64,000 bases of DNA from the NCBI GenBank assembly GCA_963978905.1, contig OZ022259.1, positions 9,734,001-9,798,000 of the forward strand, given 5' to 3'. This document shows, in pieces, positions 24,870-36,512 of the stretch. The first letter of the stretch is position 1. Each line of letters starts with the position of its first letter. A program made the position numbers and the translations under genes. Origin of the DNA: Trichostrongylus colubriformis (lineage: Eukaryota > Nematoda > Chromadorea > Rhabditida > Trichostrongylidae). The notes under the pieces were generated by a model. That model saw only the letters and a program-made list of their open reading frames with translations. It had not been told where the DNA came from and ran no database searches.

Positions 24870-25260
24870 CAGAGTGGGCCACATGCAAAGTTTAAAGCAC
24901 AGAAGCCAAAATACGGTCGAGTTATAGCTTCTTCAAAGGAATCGTCCACGGACGTCGGCAAGGTCCGTGGCCGAAAGGGCGGGGCCTACGAGTGGGTGCA
25001 CCGTTCGTGTGCCGTTCTCGGAGGCACTTGAAGGAAACAAAAAATTTTAGCTTTCTTCTCCTACTCCAACCGCGGCGAACGACGAGGGCACCAATCAGGA
25101 GGCCCCGCCCTGGGTCACAGACCTTTAGAGTCCATGGGCAATTGCTCAGAGTTTCGTTCACGCAGTTAATGTGGGCAGGGCCACAAGGTCTATTCGGCTG
25201 CACCCTTCGTGAACGTCTAAAGGTGCAAAAACGCCACGTGCAAAAACAATTCAGTGAGAT
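24870..25260. repeat. Relative of the fold-back element at 35806
   Basis: Shares AAGGAATCGTCCACG, GGCGGGGCCT and CAACCGCGGCGA blocks with the element at 35806-36219 but in a rearranged, shorter form. Probably a degenerate or distinct subfamily. Confidence 0.5.
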
Positions 25261-25767
25261 TTGAAGGTGCTGTAGACGGCCTCCGCTTTGTTCCACAACC
25301 TTCTCGGATTCGCACACGTTACTTGCGTGGACGAAACTTCAAGAGGGATGCCTATCCCGTCGGATCAATATACGGATGGAATAACAAAGAACTACAAGCG
25401 AAAATTAGCCAAGGCGATTCAATTTGCCCTCATCCACTGTTCAGCAAAACCTAGAGGTAGATTCTGGATGATAACTGAACCACTTCAGGCTTTTCATTTT
25501 GGACTACGCTTTCCTTTGAAGTACAGATTCATTTTGTTTTCATCGATGAACGGTGAGCAACATTCAGGGTGCTTTGGGTCAGAGTCTTCCGGGTCCAATT
25601 CACATCACAAAATATATTATGCAGAACTGGAACGCTCGAATTCTGATAAATAACATGGATCGCTGTTTCACTAGAGGGGCGAAAATATCGACTACAATAC
25701 ATTATTTTGATTTTATTCACGTGTTTAATCCGTCTCGGTGATGTTTATACAGGATCTGAATGTTTAG

Positions 25768-25775
25768 TATTTAAA
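25768..25775 (+). promoter_or_regulatory. TATA-like box of gene B
   Basis: TATTTAAA begins 41 nt before the ATG, exactly as in gene C. The 26 nt before the ATG are also conserved between B and C, including an out-of-frame ATGGG that would lie upstream of a start site placed about 30 nt past the box. Confidence 0.6.
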
Positions 25776-25808
25776 CCCTACCATGGGAAACGAGAGTCAC
25801 TGCATACC

Positions 25809-28800
25809 ATGGTCCTCTTTCTGGGGCTTCTGCTTTCCCTCTTGAGCGTCCATGCTCAGGTATATTGAAGTTTTGTTCAACTCGCTTTATAATAACAGCC
25901 AATGATTTTTTAGCCTGGTGCTGGACAGCCTGGACAATATCAACCGTCACCACCAACAACTCAAACACCGAGTTATCAACCATCACCACCACCACCACCG
26001 AGAGGTGACCAGCCTCCTCCACCACCTCCTGGGCCCGGGCCCGGTCCTCCTCCGAGACCCAATCCAACAAGGCCTCCACCACCGCCTCCGGGGCCTGGCA
26101 ACTCTCCACCACCTCCTGGGCCTGGCAATCCTCGACCGCCTCCCGGACCAGGAAACACTCGTCCACCCCCTCCTACACAGTACCCTCCCTTAGGAACCAG
26201 TCCAGCAGGACCACCATCTTATGACGATTACGGTCAAGGAACGCAACCACCACAGTGTAACCCTGTTCCAACACCATGCGTCTGTCCTTCAGATCAATCT
26301 TCATCACCACCAACCCCTCCTACGCCTTATTCACCTCCAGGTCAGAACATTTCTCATTGCTAAACTCATGTACCACACTCTGTGTCCTTCGCTATCCCTA
26401 AAACCACATTTATCACCTCAATCGCATTTCTTATCGATTAAATTATGGGTTCAAGGCTATTGTATCAATGGAGCAGCTCCCCGGTCGGAATCGCGAGCCT
26501 ATCAAGGGATACGCCCCCCCCCCCTTGTTGGGATTAAAAGTCAATGACTTGGGTGTGTTTATAGAGAGCAGCCGTTTTTTAATCACTCTGAGGTTGTTGT
26601 TAAGGGTTGATCATGTTTTCATTAAATGATATCTGAACATAACACATAACACATAACTTTATAAACTAAAATGTGACAAATGATTTTTTTAAAAATATTT
26701 TTCAGTAACTTCACCCACACCCATGACTACTCGATACACTCCCCCAACACCTACCACCACTACACCCACAACCACCGTATATGTGTCCCCTACGAGGTCG
26801 CCAACAACCACTCAGTATAGCCCACCGGCAACGCCGCCAGTCACTACCACTCGCTATATTCCTCCTAGCACTCCAGCAACACCAACAACTACACGATATG
26901 TTTCTCCCACGACAAGACCAACTACAGCTCCATCTGGTCAATACAGCTCCCCTACTACTGGTGGTTACGTGGCATCGAATGCGGAAATGCAGGTAAGTAG
27001 AGCTCAGCTAAAAGTTGAGGACTAAAGAAAATTTTTCCTATAAGGGCGACTTTCACGCACCTGTTATTATGCGTACTGTTTGTAGCGATGAATATGTATA
27101 GATATAAACGGGTCCCCTTAAAGGCACTTTCCGCGATAAGAAAATGACCATAATCGGGCTCAATAATGAACGCAGAGCCGCTAATTTACTCAATAGCAGT
27201 AAAAAAAACTAGCAAAAAAGGCCAGAACCGCAGAAATGTGGACCTCATCCCTAGAGACCTCAAACGAGAACCGTGCCGTGAAAGTGGGCGTTCGGACGAA
27301 GTGTCCGATACTTGGCTTCTTGCCACTTTTTATGTTTCGGTAGAAAATCAATCACTCAGCTGTTTTCTGCTCAGCTGTTGTGTCTGTTTTTATTATTTAT
27401 TATTTATTATTATCATTTGTCGGTGGGCGGGGTTCCAGTTGCCACCCGCGCGCTTTGCGCTGCCAGGAGGGCTCGTGGCGCCGCTCTAAGGGTACAGCCG
27501 CGACGGTTACCCGGGGGTCCATCGGCTGCAGCAGGGTAAATAGCTGGTAACATTATCGCGGAGAGTGCCTTTAATCCACTGTGGTAAAAAGCAAAATACA
27601 TAGAAGAATAAAGCTTCACCTATAGCATGTACTGAGAAGTGCACAGAAGTTTCATCGCCTTCCCCAACGCAAAAATTAAGCCATCGAATGGCATGATGGA
27701 TGAGGCTATTGACTAACACACGAAGGGTAGGCATGGGTTTGTGGTTCGGGTCCAGGTATACACCATTTAAGAGCGCCTGATAGTGCGCGGCCTACGGACA
27801 TGGGTGAGTGGCGAGAGTGAGGGTGCGTGGCAAGAGTGAGAGTGTGTGGCGGAGTGAGAGAGTTCGATACACCACACCCAAGTCCGTAGGCCACACCCTA
27901 TCAGGCGCTCCGAAATGGACTGTAGTTGCAAATTTTGCACTTTTCTGGTTTTCACCGCTTTTTCTCCATAGATGTCTGTTCAGGCCGTATGGCTATGATT
28001 TCCTTGTCCGCGTACCAGACTGTTAGTCATGAGTTTTTAGCGAATTTGGTGATCCGAATTTTTTGAGCGCACAGTGGTCTGAAGCGCATAAAATCGGCTT
28101 TTCGTGCTGAATGAGTGTCATAGTGATATACGGACTGTCAGACTACTCTTGACGACGTACTTCCAGGCAATTCCAAATTTGGACCCTGATCTCGAATAAT
28201 GTAGAGTGATCGATTGGTGGTCCCTTTTATGTTTGCTCAAGCGAATAATTAACTCTTATTAATGTCAATGAAACATGTGCCAGCATAGGTGCCAATCGTT
28301 ACCATTCCGTCTAACAAACATCAGGGAGCAATAGTCAGAATTACTGACTGGTAATACAGTCGCTTCCTTCGCGGAACGTGAAGACTATCGTATGCCAATG
28401 CCCAGCCCACCTTTCCTATTTTGAGTCAGAAGTTTGATTAAGCCTTTGGACAAATGTGTCTCAAAGATATTTGAGTACCAGTGTGGTAAATGCTTTGTAC
28501 GGAAAAGTCTCGCTCTCGCGCTATTAGCGCTGGCAGGCCCGAAAACTGGACAGTAAAAGTCGGTGAAAACCGATTAAAATGGGAAATCGGACATGCTGTA
28601 TGTACAGGGGGTGCCAAAAAAAAAGTAATTTTGTCTCCTCCACTTTCGACCCCATTTAGCCAAACTACAGTAAATTCTATTGAGGTATTCTCATCTCCAG
28701 AATCAAGAGCAGACCTAACTCTATCACTATACTCCGTGGCAGCCTCCTGCACGAGCAGGAACGGGAGCAAGGAAAGACTGAACAAGATGTATCACCTCAA

Positions 28801-31800
28801 CTGGGCAAAATCCGAATTTTCTTCGCCCTCTTTCACAACCTTGCTGACGTCCGTTCAATCTGGGTGCCTAAGGGGATTCATACCGGATGATGTTCTTTAA
28901 CACTGCGTTTTTCTCGGGTTCCCAGCGCCCTTCGTTTCCAAGAGCCAAAACGTTCCCCTGCCACTGAAACCCCTCCGGAGGCGGATTTGCGGCATGAAAA
29001 TGATACTTTGGATCATAGCAGCCTTGTCCAAGCAGCAGGGGCTCTGTGACTTCCAAGAACCAAAGGGCCAACCCTCAGGAAGCTTCCCACAAAAGACATA
29101 CCACGGAGCTTGGCTCCACTGTTTTTAGCGAATTTTTAAATGTAGGTACTCCGAAGCCCGACTGCGCCGAATGAAACCTCCATATTTTTATGAACATGAA
29201 CGTGAGGAGCCACAGCTTGTTCCTGCTTTTAGAGGAACATTTCGGGAATGTTTTGCCCCAATACCTTCATCTCTTTCGTTTCCCTACGTTTTGTAAAATT
29301 GGCAGATGTGAGCCGTGGGCAAAATTACTTTTTTTTTGGCACCCCGTGTAGGTGATTATTCCGCTCGAGTTTATACTCAAGTGTTCACAAATCTAAAAAC
29401 CAAAAACTTCAAATTTCCAAAAATTTGCTCTCAGTGGGGAACGAATCATCAACCCCTTTTTTGGAATATGTGGGGTCACAGAGCAGAAATGGACATCAGT
29501 TATGCGTTTCGTGCATGAACCTCCACGGGGCGCAGAAAACAGTTTTCAGAAAACACGCCAGAATCTGAAAGACCTTTCTTATAATATTCACGCAACATGC
29601 TAGCCGCTAGCTATGCACCGACCAGGGCACGGAGGCACTACCGCAATCAGTACCGTAACGTGCATTGGCACACGGTACTAATAGCGCTAGTGTACTGGTG
29701 ATTGTGTCGTCGTTGCGTATGCGGCGCGGCGATTGCGTCGCCGGGTATGAATACAGCCCAAGACTGGAGTCTGAGGAGAGAAAAATTATTTCTTGATGAT
29801 ATCTCAAGATCAGCCCAGTACAATTCCAGGCAGCAGCTGTGAACTGTGCTTCGACATGCTCGTCGTTGGCCTCCAGAGGGAGTGATGCCGTTAGTACAGA
29901 TTTACTAGGGTACGTTAAAGCCAATCTCAACCGTTTGGGCGTGGATTAGGGGGTAGGGTCAACTGACCAGCTGTTTTCAAAGTGAGTTTCAATTTGTTGT
30001 TATATTCAATCCCTTTTATGCAGTAGTAAATGAAACCCAAAAAAATGGAACTGGTAATGTCCTAGACATCCACAAACACCCCTTGCAGATGACGAGTAGT
30101 GCCTACCTTTTCCCAATCCTCCATAGTTTTATCCGTAGTTTTATAAGTACATAGTATGGGGACACAGATCTTCGATGATAGGATAAGATTCCCCAAATGT
30201 TTTCGAGGACATAAAAATTTTACGAAGCAAAGTTCGGACAAGAAACATCGGTACTTTTATCTTCTAGTCTATTTCTGCGTTTTTGCCATACTCATCGTCA
30301 AATTTATTGTATTTCGCTAAGGGGTAAAATTTTTACGTAGGAACAGGGGTAGAGGTTGAACACATGCGAATTTCTAGAAGAGCCTTTCGCAGCCTTTCAC
30401 TAGAGTACCTGGTGATAGCTTTTCCATGGTTTCAACTTTTTTAGGAAAATGTCTACAGCCCTGCAGTCATGTGGAAGCCTCACTTTCGATCAAGACGCTT
30501 TGACCTCACTCACGCCATCTATTAGCAGAATGAGAGCAGTGGTAAGTAATGGCTTCAGCAACCCCAGAGGTTCAGTAACGTTACAGAGAGAAGAGGTGCA
30601 ATTTTTGAAGTGTGGAATCACCGCAGTTCCTAATGCTGTCGTCTCGCAGTTAGGGTCCATGACCGATTCCCTCTCATGGCTACCTATCATTCTTTAGAAT
30701 ACTCAATCAGGAACTCAGGAGGCTGTAAATATATCAGATAAGATCCCTACCATGTATAATATGCTTTGCCGTCTGTCCCTTTTTCCGTCCCTCCCTCTCC
30801 TTGTTCGTCCCTCCGTTCCTTTTGTCCGTCCCTCCGTATGTCAGAAATTAGGTATTGTATGAAAAACGACCCGTGGAGATGAGGACATGTGTGGGATGGA
30901 TAGGGCATAGGGCAAGAAATAAAGACAACACATGGAAAATTGAGCTCCACCTACCATGGACAGGGCGTGTACTGGAATGTTCCGTTTTGAGACCGAAAAT
31001 TGTTAATTGGGTTCCAATATGACCTAAATGTGGGGGAAAGGTGGACTAGATGAGAAATGGGTTTTTTGAAGTCATGAAACAGGCGCAGGCACAGTGGGCG
31101 GAACATTTGTAGTGGTGGGTGAAGCTTGGACGTTACATGAAAAACGACTTGTGGTGAGAGGGACGAGTGTGGTATGGGTAGAGCATGGGACAGGAAGTAA
31201 AAACCACACATGAAAAGTTAAGCGCCCCCACGATGGGCTGGGCATGCACTGAAATACGCTGTTCTCAAGAAAAAGAGCAGTTCCGGTTGACCTATTAACG
31301 CACATTTTATTTTATATTTTATAAGTTTGGTATGATTTGCTGAGCGCCGTAAACCATATAACACATGCATACGATCAATCTTTCCCGAGAGCACAGGACG
31401 CTCCGGGCATGGGGTGGATACGTGCTTCCCATAGTACATGTACTCATTGGTGTGCCGCTTCTCTCCACCTTTCTTTACGGGTATGACACTGTTCCGCTAT
31501 CCAACTTGCAGATGGCCCACAGTATGAACCATTTATTAGAAATCTCATGGTGGGCAAAATAGAACAAAAATATGTGGCGTAAATGAACCCATTTCAGAGT
31601 ACGCCACGTAATCTTATTCCAGTCGAGATAGTGGAGACAATTACTTGCGGGTTCAAGTGTAAAAGCTAGTTTTCCACCAGGCTAGTTTGGTACCAGTCTT
31701 TTGACAACTGGTGAATGAAAGAATTGTCACCGTAGAGGGACGGAGAGCTTGGTTGGCATGGGCAAACACTGGCTGAGACATGATACTCGGATCATATGAG

Positions 31801-32873
31801 TGAGGCGGTGCCACTGCCACTGCCAGTGCCACTTCTCTCCTCCTCCGTCTATCCCCCTCTAGTGCGTGTACATTGTAATGAATTCCTACACTCTAAGCCA
31901 GCACAGTGAAAGCTGTTTCAAGAGAGTTTCTCTGAGTCGAATGTTGCTTCATGTTCTAGACTGCATCGGCATCGTCCAGCTGCAAACAGCAACCACTTCC
32001 GACGACTGCTCAGAACAATCTCAGCAGAAATGTAAGTTTTATTAAAACAACGGAAAAACGGCATTTCAGGAAACATCAGTGAACATTCGCACCCTCAATT
32101 TGCGCTCTCCAAACCGAAAAGACACAAATAGACGCTTTTGCATAGCTCCAAGGGATCTTTGTGTCAATGTTGATTGACTAAGTGTAGACAGAGTTGCCTC
32201 GATTGGTTAACATTAGTTCACGCATAACGCATAGAAATGAAGGAATGAATCGAAAAGTTAGTTATACCTCCTCAACTGCTCAGCTCTCCGTTTACAGACT
32301 TAATTTCTGAGGTCGATGACACCGCCTCTCTGCGCCACCTTCCACTGACTAAGCCGCTTTATTGAAAGAGGGCATTCCACAGACCATGGGATGGCAACTC
32401 TACTCTTCCGCGGAATTCAGGAACTGACATAAAGGTGACATTCAGAACTGACAAGGAACGGCATACATGCATCCTGTTCACCTGAGGGCAAGATCGCGAG
32501 CTGGGTGATCGGTAGATGAGCCCAGGTGGCGCGCTCTTCAAAATTACGATAGAACTTGAATCCTTTTACAGCAAACCCGGCATATCCCTTTCACTTGTTG
32601 AGACCGCGGGCACTCACTAGTAGTTGTGCGTCCGTAGCAAAGTGATCCCACCTCCTATTTCTAAAAGCTCATGATGACAAGAACTTGGAGACGATAAGAC
32701 AGTGTAGAACTTCCTGCTCTGTTTGAGACCACTGAATCTACGCTTTCTCGAAAGCGATACTCAAAACTCCATTTCAGCTGGTCTGGTGGACAACCAATGG
32801 TTACAATCCAACGCCACAACTAGTGCAGAATCTTTTCAATACGGCCAGCCAATTTCTGGAGCAGTACTGCTGA
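25809..32873 (+). CDS. Array gene B: secreted Pro/Thr-rich protein, complete
   Basis: Proposed join: 25809-25859, 25914-26340, 26706-26992, 29830-29909, 30445-30541, 31960-32031, 32778-32873, giving 369 residues with all phases agreeing. Residues 1-17 are a signal peptide ending His-Ala-Gln. Exon 2 is a Pro-rich stretch (about 142 residues) of PPPPPGPGP-type runs, ending in a Cys cluster PQCNPVPTPCVCPSDQ. Exon 3 is a Thr/Pro-rich, mucin-like stretch (TTRY, SPTTRPTT units) ending NAEMQ. Exons 4-7 form the family module: an Ala/Ser-rich segment, then STALQSCGSLTFDQDALTSL, then TASASSSCKQQP, and last LVWWTTNGYNP...FLEQYC. The last two match gene A closely. Exon 4 was found only by homology to A and has a sound acceptor (AATTCCAG) and donor. 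The introns carry several MITEs. The product is probably extracellular and O-glycosylated; its role is unknown. Confidence 0.85.
27122..27570. mobile_element. piggyBac-like MITE L, intron of gene B
   Basis: Inverted ends AGGCACTTTCCGCGATAA and TTATCGCGGAGAGTGCCT are flanked on both sides by TTAA, the piggyBac target duplication. The 449-bp interior holds a GC-rich block (27420-27535) but no convincing frame. Confidence 0.8.
27759..27924. mobile_element. MITE family E, copy 3, intron of gene B
   Basis: The right end GCGCTCCGAAATGGACTGTA and the inner arm AAGTCCGTAGGCCACACCC mirror the left half. TA at both ends. Third copy of the family in this window. Confidence 0.85.
28605..29348 (+). mobile_element. 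Tc1/mariner-type MITE family B, full-length copy
   Basis: Inverted ends CAGGGGGTGCC plus an A tract on the left, and T tract plus GGCACCCCGTG on the right, between TA dinucleotides. It has no transposase frame. It sits in the intron between exons 3 and 4 of gene B and shows the uninterrupted version of the copy at 11.55 kb. Confidence 0.85.
30845..31290. repeat. Dispersed repeat family F, tandem partial copies
   Basis: Two related segments follow each other. Each has a GAAAAACGACxxGTGG block and GGGCATGGGACAGGAAGTAA-like sequence. These are followed by a GGGC-rich block and, in the first, an AAAATTGTTAATTGGG block. Same family as 60-335 and 24396-24625. Confidence 0.5.
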
Positions 32874-32908
32874 GAATTATTGTGATTCAAAACATATTCA
32901 CTCGGTTG

Positions 32909-32914
32909 AATAAA
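32909..32914 (+). terminator. Poly(A) signal of gene B
   Basis: AATAAA 36 nt after the stop codon, the same spacing and local context (GTTGAATAAA versus TTTGAATAAA) as gene A. Confidence 0.85.
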
Positions 32915-33639
32915 GAAAATGTTTCATCATCTCTTCTGTTTGCTTCAGTAGCTACACAAGATAACGGTATCCTGGGTGAGTAAAAAGTGGTACGAATGAC
33001 CTACTCCGCACCTCGTTGAAAAAAACGTTGAATGAACGAGGGCGGGAATCTGAGGACAAAATATCGGCCACCCAATCACGTAATTTTCCTACAACGGACA
33101 CCAAGAGAAACATGAAGTGAATGAAAGTAGTCATTCGTACCACACCTCCCTCCCCCCACCTCCCGCTCCCCCGAATCGTTTTCATCCAGAGCTCGTGTGT
33201 GGATGTAAGTGCATGTGTGGAGAATTTATCGAGGCTTTCAGTAGAGTAATCTCAAAAGATCACTAATACTAGTGCACCAGCTGGATTTTCAGGAGCCCTG
33301 ACAGGACGAACTTATATTTCCAGCATAATTCTAACAATGGTATCAAAGAATTGACGGCGAACTGGAGTTGATAGACAATGTATTTGACAAACAAAGAGAC
33401 AATCAGAACGTTAGGCAGTGGGTGTGGACTGACAAAGAGCAAAAAGACTCACGGAACAGTAATTTAAAAACACCGCGAGGGGCAATTTCGGCCTATCGGT
33501 AGACTTATTGCAACGGTTGTAGTTCGTGAGGTTGCACATACTCACACACGACACCTTGCTAACACGTTGAGTGTGAAACCAATGGATTCTTTCTTTATCA
33601 CGAACACCTCTCTAATTACCCTTTCGCCTTGTCGCGCAA

Positions 33640-34060
33640 CGCGACTGTCGCTGTGGGCGCACCGCGCGCCCTGCTCCGCCCCCAGTCGTGATTCTATAAA
33701 AGGAGTTGCCACTGCCAGTCGGTGCTTATACACTCCCCCCTTCCCCTCCCCGGGAGGAGAGGGCACCGGGCGTAAGCTGCGAGGATGTCATGCCAGACTG
33801 TTGAGGGTGGGAGCTTGACTCTCACGTTCTGCAGGCCGTCAGGACGCGGTGCGGTCGGGCGGACCGCGGTCGGCTTGGTTGAGGGCTGGTATGCTCACGT
33901 CCGCTATACCCGAGGACGTGAACAGCTGCAGGCGGGGTAGAAAGCCTGCAGGGTGCAGGGGTTACCGCAGTTACCGCTACTATTCCTTTAGTTGACTCTT
34001 GGGGGGATGAAGCACGGTCGGACCTGTGTCCAGGCAGGATAATAAATATAGTGGTCATAA
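33640..34060. other. GC-rich block with a TATA box, identity unknown
   Basis: A locally GC-rich segment contains CTCCGCCCCC, then TATAAAAGG at about 33698, then about 350 bp of GC-rich sequence with a small hairpin (CACGTCC...GGACGTG). The frames through it lack recognisable domains. It may be the promoter end of a degraded retroelement. Confidence 0.35.
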
Positions 34061-34301
34061 TAGCTGTACTTACTGTCGTACTAAGAGTAGTCTATAGGAT
34101 GGGAGAACGAGAACATACTGAATCATTACATCTGAAATGAGTGGTGGGTGAAGCCTACATCTCGCGGGGTTGCAGTTTGGTATATGATCTAGTCATGACC
34201 CTTCTTCTTCACTGAGAACGCAAATGAGCAGACGAAAAGCTTACTTCTTTGGACCTCTAGGTGGGACCTGTGTCGCGTGACCCATATGGTTCCTGGGGTG
34301 G

Positions 34302-34519
34302 ATGTCATTAGGACAGGGAAATCGCGTAGCCGCGTTTGGCGGGCGACGGGATGGTGCGAGTTGTGCGCGCCGTATCGGATGGGTATTGAAGCGATGGCGG
34401 TGCTCTACGCCTCATTCTAGGCGTAATCGCTTCAGGACTCAACTAGTACGGCGCGCATAGCTCGCACCATCCCGTCGCGTGCCGAACATGGCCACGCGAC
34501 GTTTCTGTCCTAATGACAT
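34302..34519. mobile_element. MITE I with 73-bp inverted arms
   Basis: Ends ATGTCATTAGGACAG / CTGTCCTAATGACAT continue into long arms sharing GCGACGGGATGGTGCGAG and GCGCGCCGTA. Two 17-nt flanks also look related. A fragment of the right end may be present near 14450-14490. Confidence 0.8.
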
Positions 34520-35805
34520 ACACCCATGGTTCCCGACAGCCTTGGACACTGCTTTGGCGTGATGAGAGAAATGCCAAAATCGTTAATATTTCAGAATATC
34601 GAGGGAAGGGTACGCGTCTTAGCAATCCGACACTCTAAGGATGAGTGCGAAGCTAACGAAGCTTCTTTTCATAATTGTGCAGACGAAGCGTCTTCCTAAT
34701 GCTTCATCTTCTATAACGACTCTCACAACCAGTATGGTGTTATGTTCATAAGGGCAGGACTAACAGGCAGGAACTTTCAGCTGTGTTCCGTGTTAAATAG
34801 TCCAAAAAATAGCCATCTGTACTTCGTTAGCTTAGTTTCCCACCGAAAATCACGCGATATGTTTCTAGGCGAAAGTGGCAAAAACTTGGTGAGTTTCCAA
34901 ACTGTTGACGCACTTTTTTCGGAACACTAAGCTTCTCTTTACCTTCTTTTCTTCAGACCTTTGAATTTTCAGAATCTGTGCTTTTCTTCCTTCGTGTCCT
35001 TCACTTGGCTCAACTGAAGCTCAAATTTTAAAATTCGGTGCATTTCTGGACAATCTGGATCAAAAATCAAGAAGTGTCTGAAGTCTCGACTACTATTGCG
35101 TCCATGCATATCAGAGGAAAGCTTTTTCTGTAAGGAATTACCGATACCTGCTCCTCATTGCTGCTTACCCCATGCCGTTTTCTGGCATTCACGTATAGAC
35201 CCCTATTCTCCCTTGTCATCTACCATACTCCTTCAGTCGAACCTGCGCCATCAGTTGAGCAACGAAAACATGCACCACATCTTGCTAATTTTTGCTCATG
35301 GATGAAGTCGCATGGCTCGAGCTAACCAAATTGCAGATTTGCGCCTGACTGAGGCTAGTCTAATACTGCTACTGCTGCAGAGTAGCAGTATCGGATTCGT
35401 CGAGACATTTAAGTCGGGGTCTATACTTTCTCAGGCTGTTTTGCAGCGGCTGAAAAATGCCAGTTTAGAAAGGTAGTAGAAGGACTCGACCGCTCATCTT
35501 ATTCAATATCATAGTCTTTTAGCTCATGCCCTGCCATCATTTCTCCATCACCTTGTAAGAGGATACACTTTGCAGCATAGCGCAACGATGTTGCTCGAAC
35601 CAGCAGGTGTCACAAGAGGAGTTTCTGGAAGAATGTGATTGGGGAGCTGTGAGCATTTGAGCGTTTTTTCAGCTATTGGTACATCAGGGGATGTAAATCA
35701 GGCGTGGTCCAAAAAAGGAAAGTCCACCGCCTATACTGCATCTTGTTATAATGGCCAAAGCCATGGGTTAGAAAAGTTTCCAGGAAAATTGATACGAAAT
35801 CCTTG
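34520..35805. other. No gene recognised
   Basis: Only short frames without splice support. A small 11-bp stem lies at about 35363-35391. Confidence 0.5.
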
Positions 35806-36219
35806 AAGGAATCGTCCACGAAAAAACGAGTTTTTATGTTACACATATGTTTATGTTGTATTTGTCTAATGTGGGCCTCATGCATAGTTTCACGCTAAAA
35901 AATGTGAATCCGGTTAAGATACAGCACCACAATGTACGTCCAGGTTGGCGGGGCCTCGTCCCGTCGTCCGCCGTCGTTGGGAGCGGAGAGTGGGACTGTT
36001 TACGTAAATTTCTGTTCCTACAATGCGTCTTCGACCGCGGCGACCGACGGGACGAGGCTTTTACTCGGAGGCCCCGCCCACCCGGAAGTACTTTGTGGTG
36101 CTGTATCTCACCCAGTTTCACATTTTTTCTCGCGAAATTTTGCATGAGGCCAACATTAGGCAAATACAACATAAATATATGGGTAACACAAAAACTCATT
36201 TTCCGTGGACGAGTCCTTT
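35806..36219. mobile_element. Fold-back element with arms of about 170 bp
   Basis: From both ends inward the sequence pairs as inverted arms: TCGTCCACG, a TTATGTTGTATTTG block, GGCCTCATGC, GATACAGCACCACAA, then GGCGGGGCCTC. Little is left as spacer. It lies 250 bp upstream of the gene C promoter, so it could affect that promoter. Confidence 0.85.
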
Positions 36220-36471
36220 AAGACATCCTCGTGGTTCTGCGTGCTAAAACAGAAAGGTTGCGAATTTGTAAGAAAAAAGTAGCGGGTAGTCACGGAATGA
36301 CGTGCCAATGTGTATAAACATAGACCTGGCCATGTTACGAAGTATTGACACGAATTACGGGGGCTAAAGTTTTATCGGGAACAAAATTCTCACATGGCAT
36401 TGTTTTTCATATGACATACGATTTTAATCCGGCTCATGCTACAATGTTTTGTTGAATTTCAATTTTAGTCG

Positions 36472-36479
36472 TATTTAAG
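36472..36479 (+). promoter_or_regulatory. TATA-like box of gene C
   Basis: TATTTAAG begins 41 nt before the ATG, the same distance as in gene B. The 26 nt before the ATG are nearly identical to gene B. Confidence 0.6.
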
Positions 36480-36512
36480 CAATCTCATGGGGAACGAAAA
36501 TCACTGTATACA

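Noticed and set aside
25771..26193. Minus-strand and shifted-frame Gly/Pro- or His-rich frames over gene B exon 2
   Set aside because: They are shadows of the Pro-rich repeat: CCN codons read in other frames give Gly-, His- or Leu-rich frames automatically.
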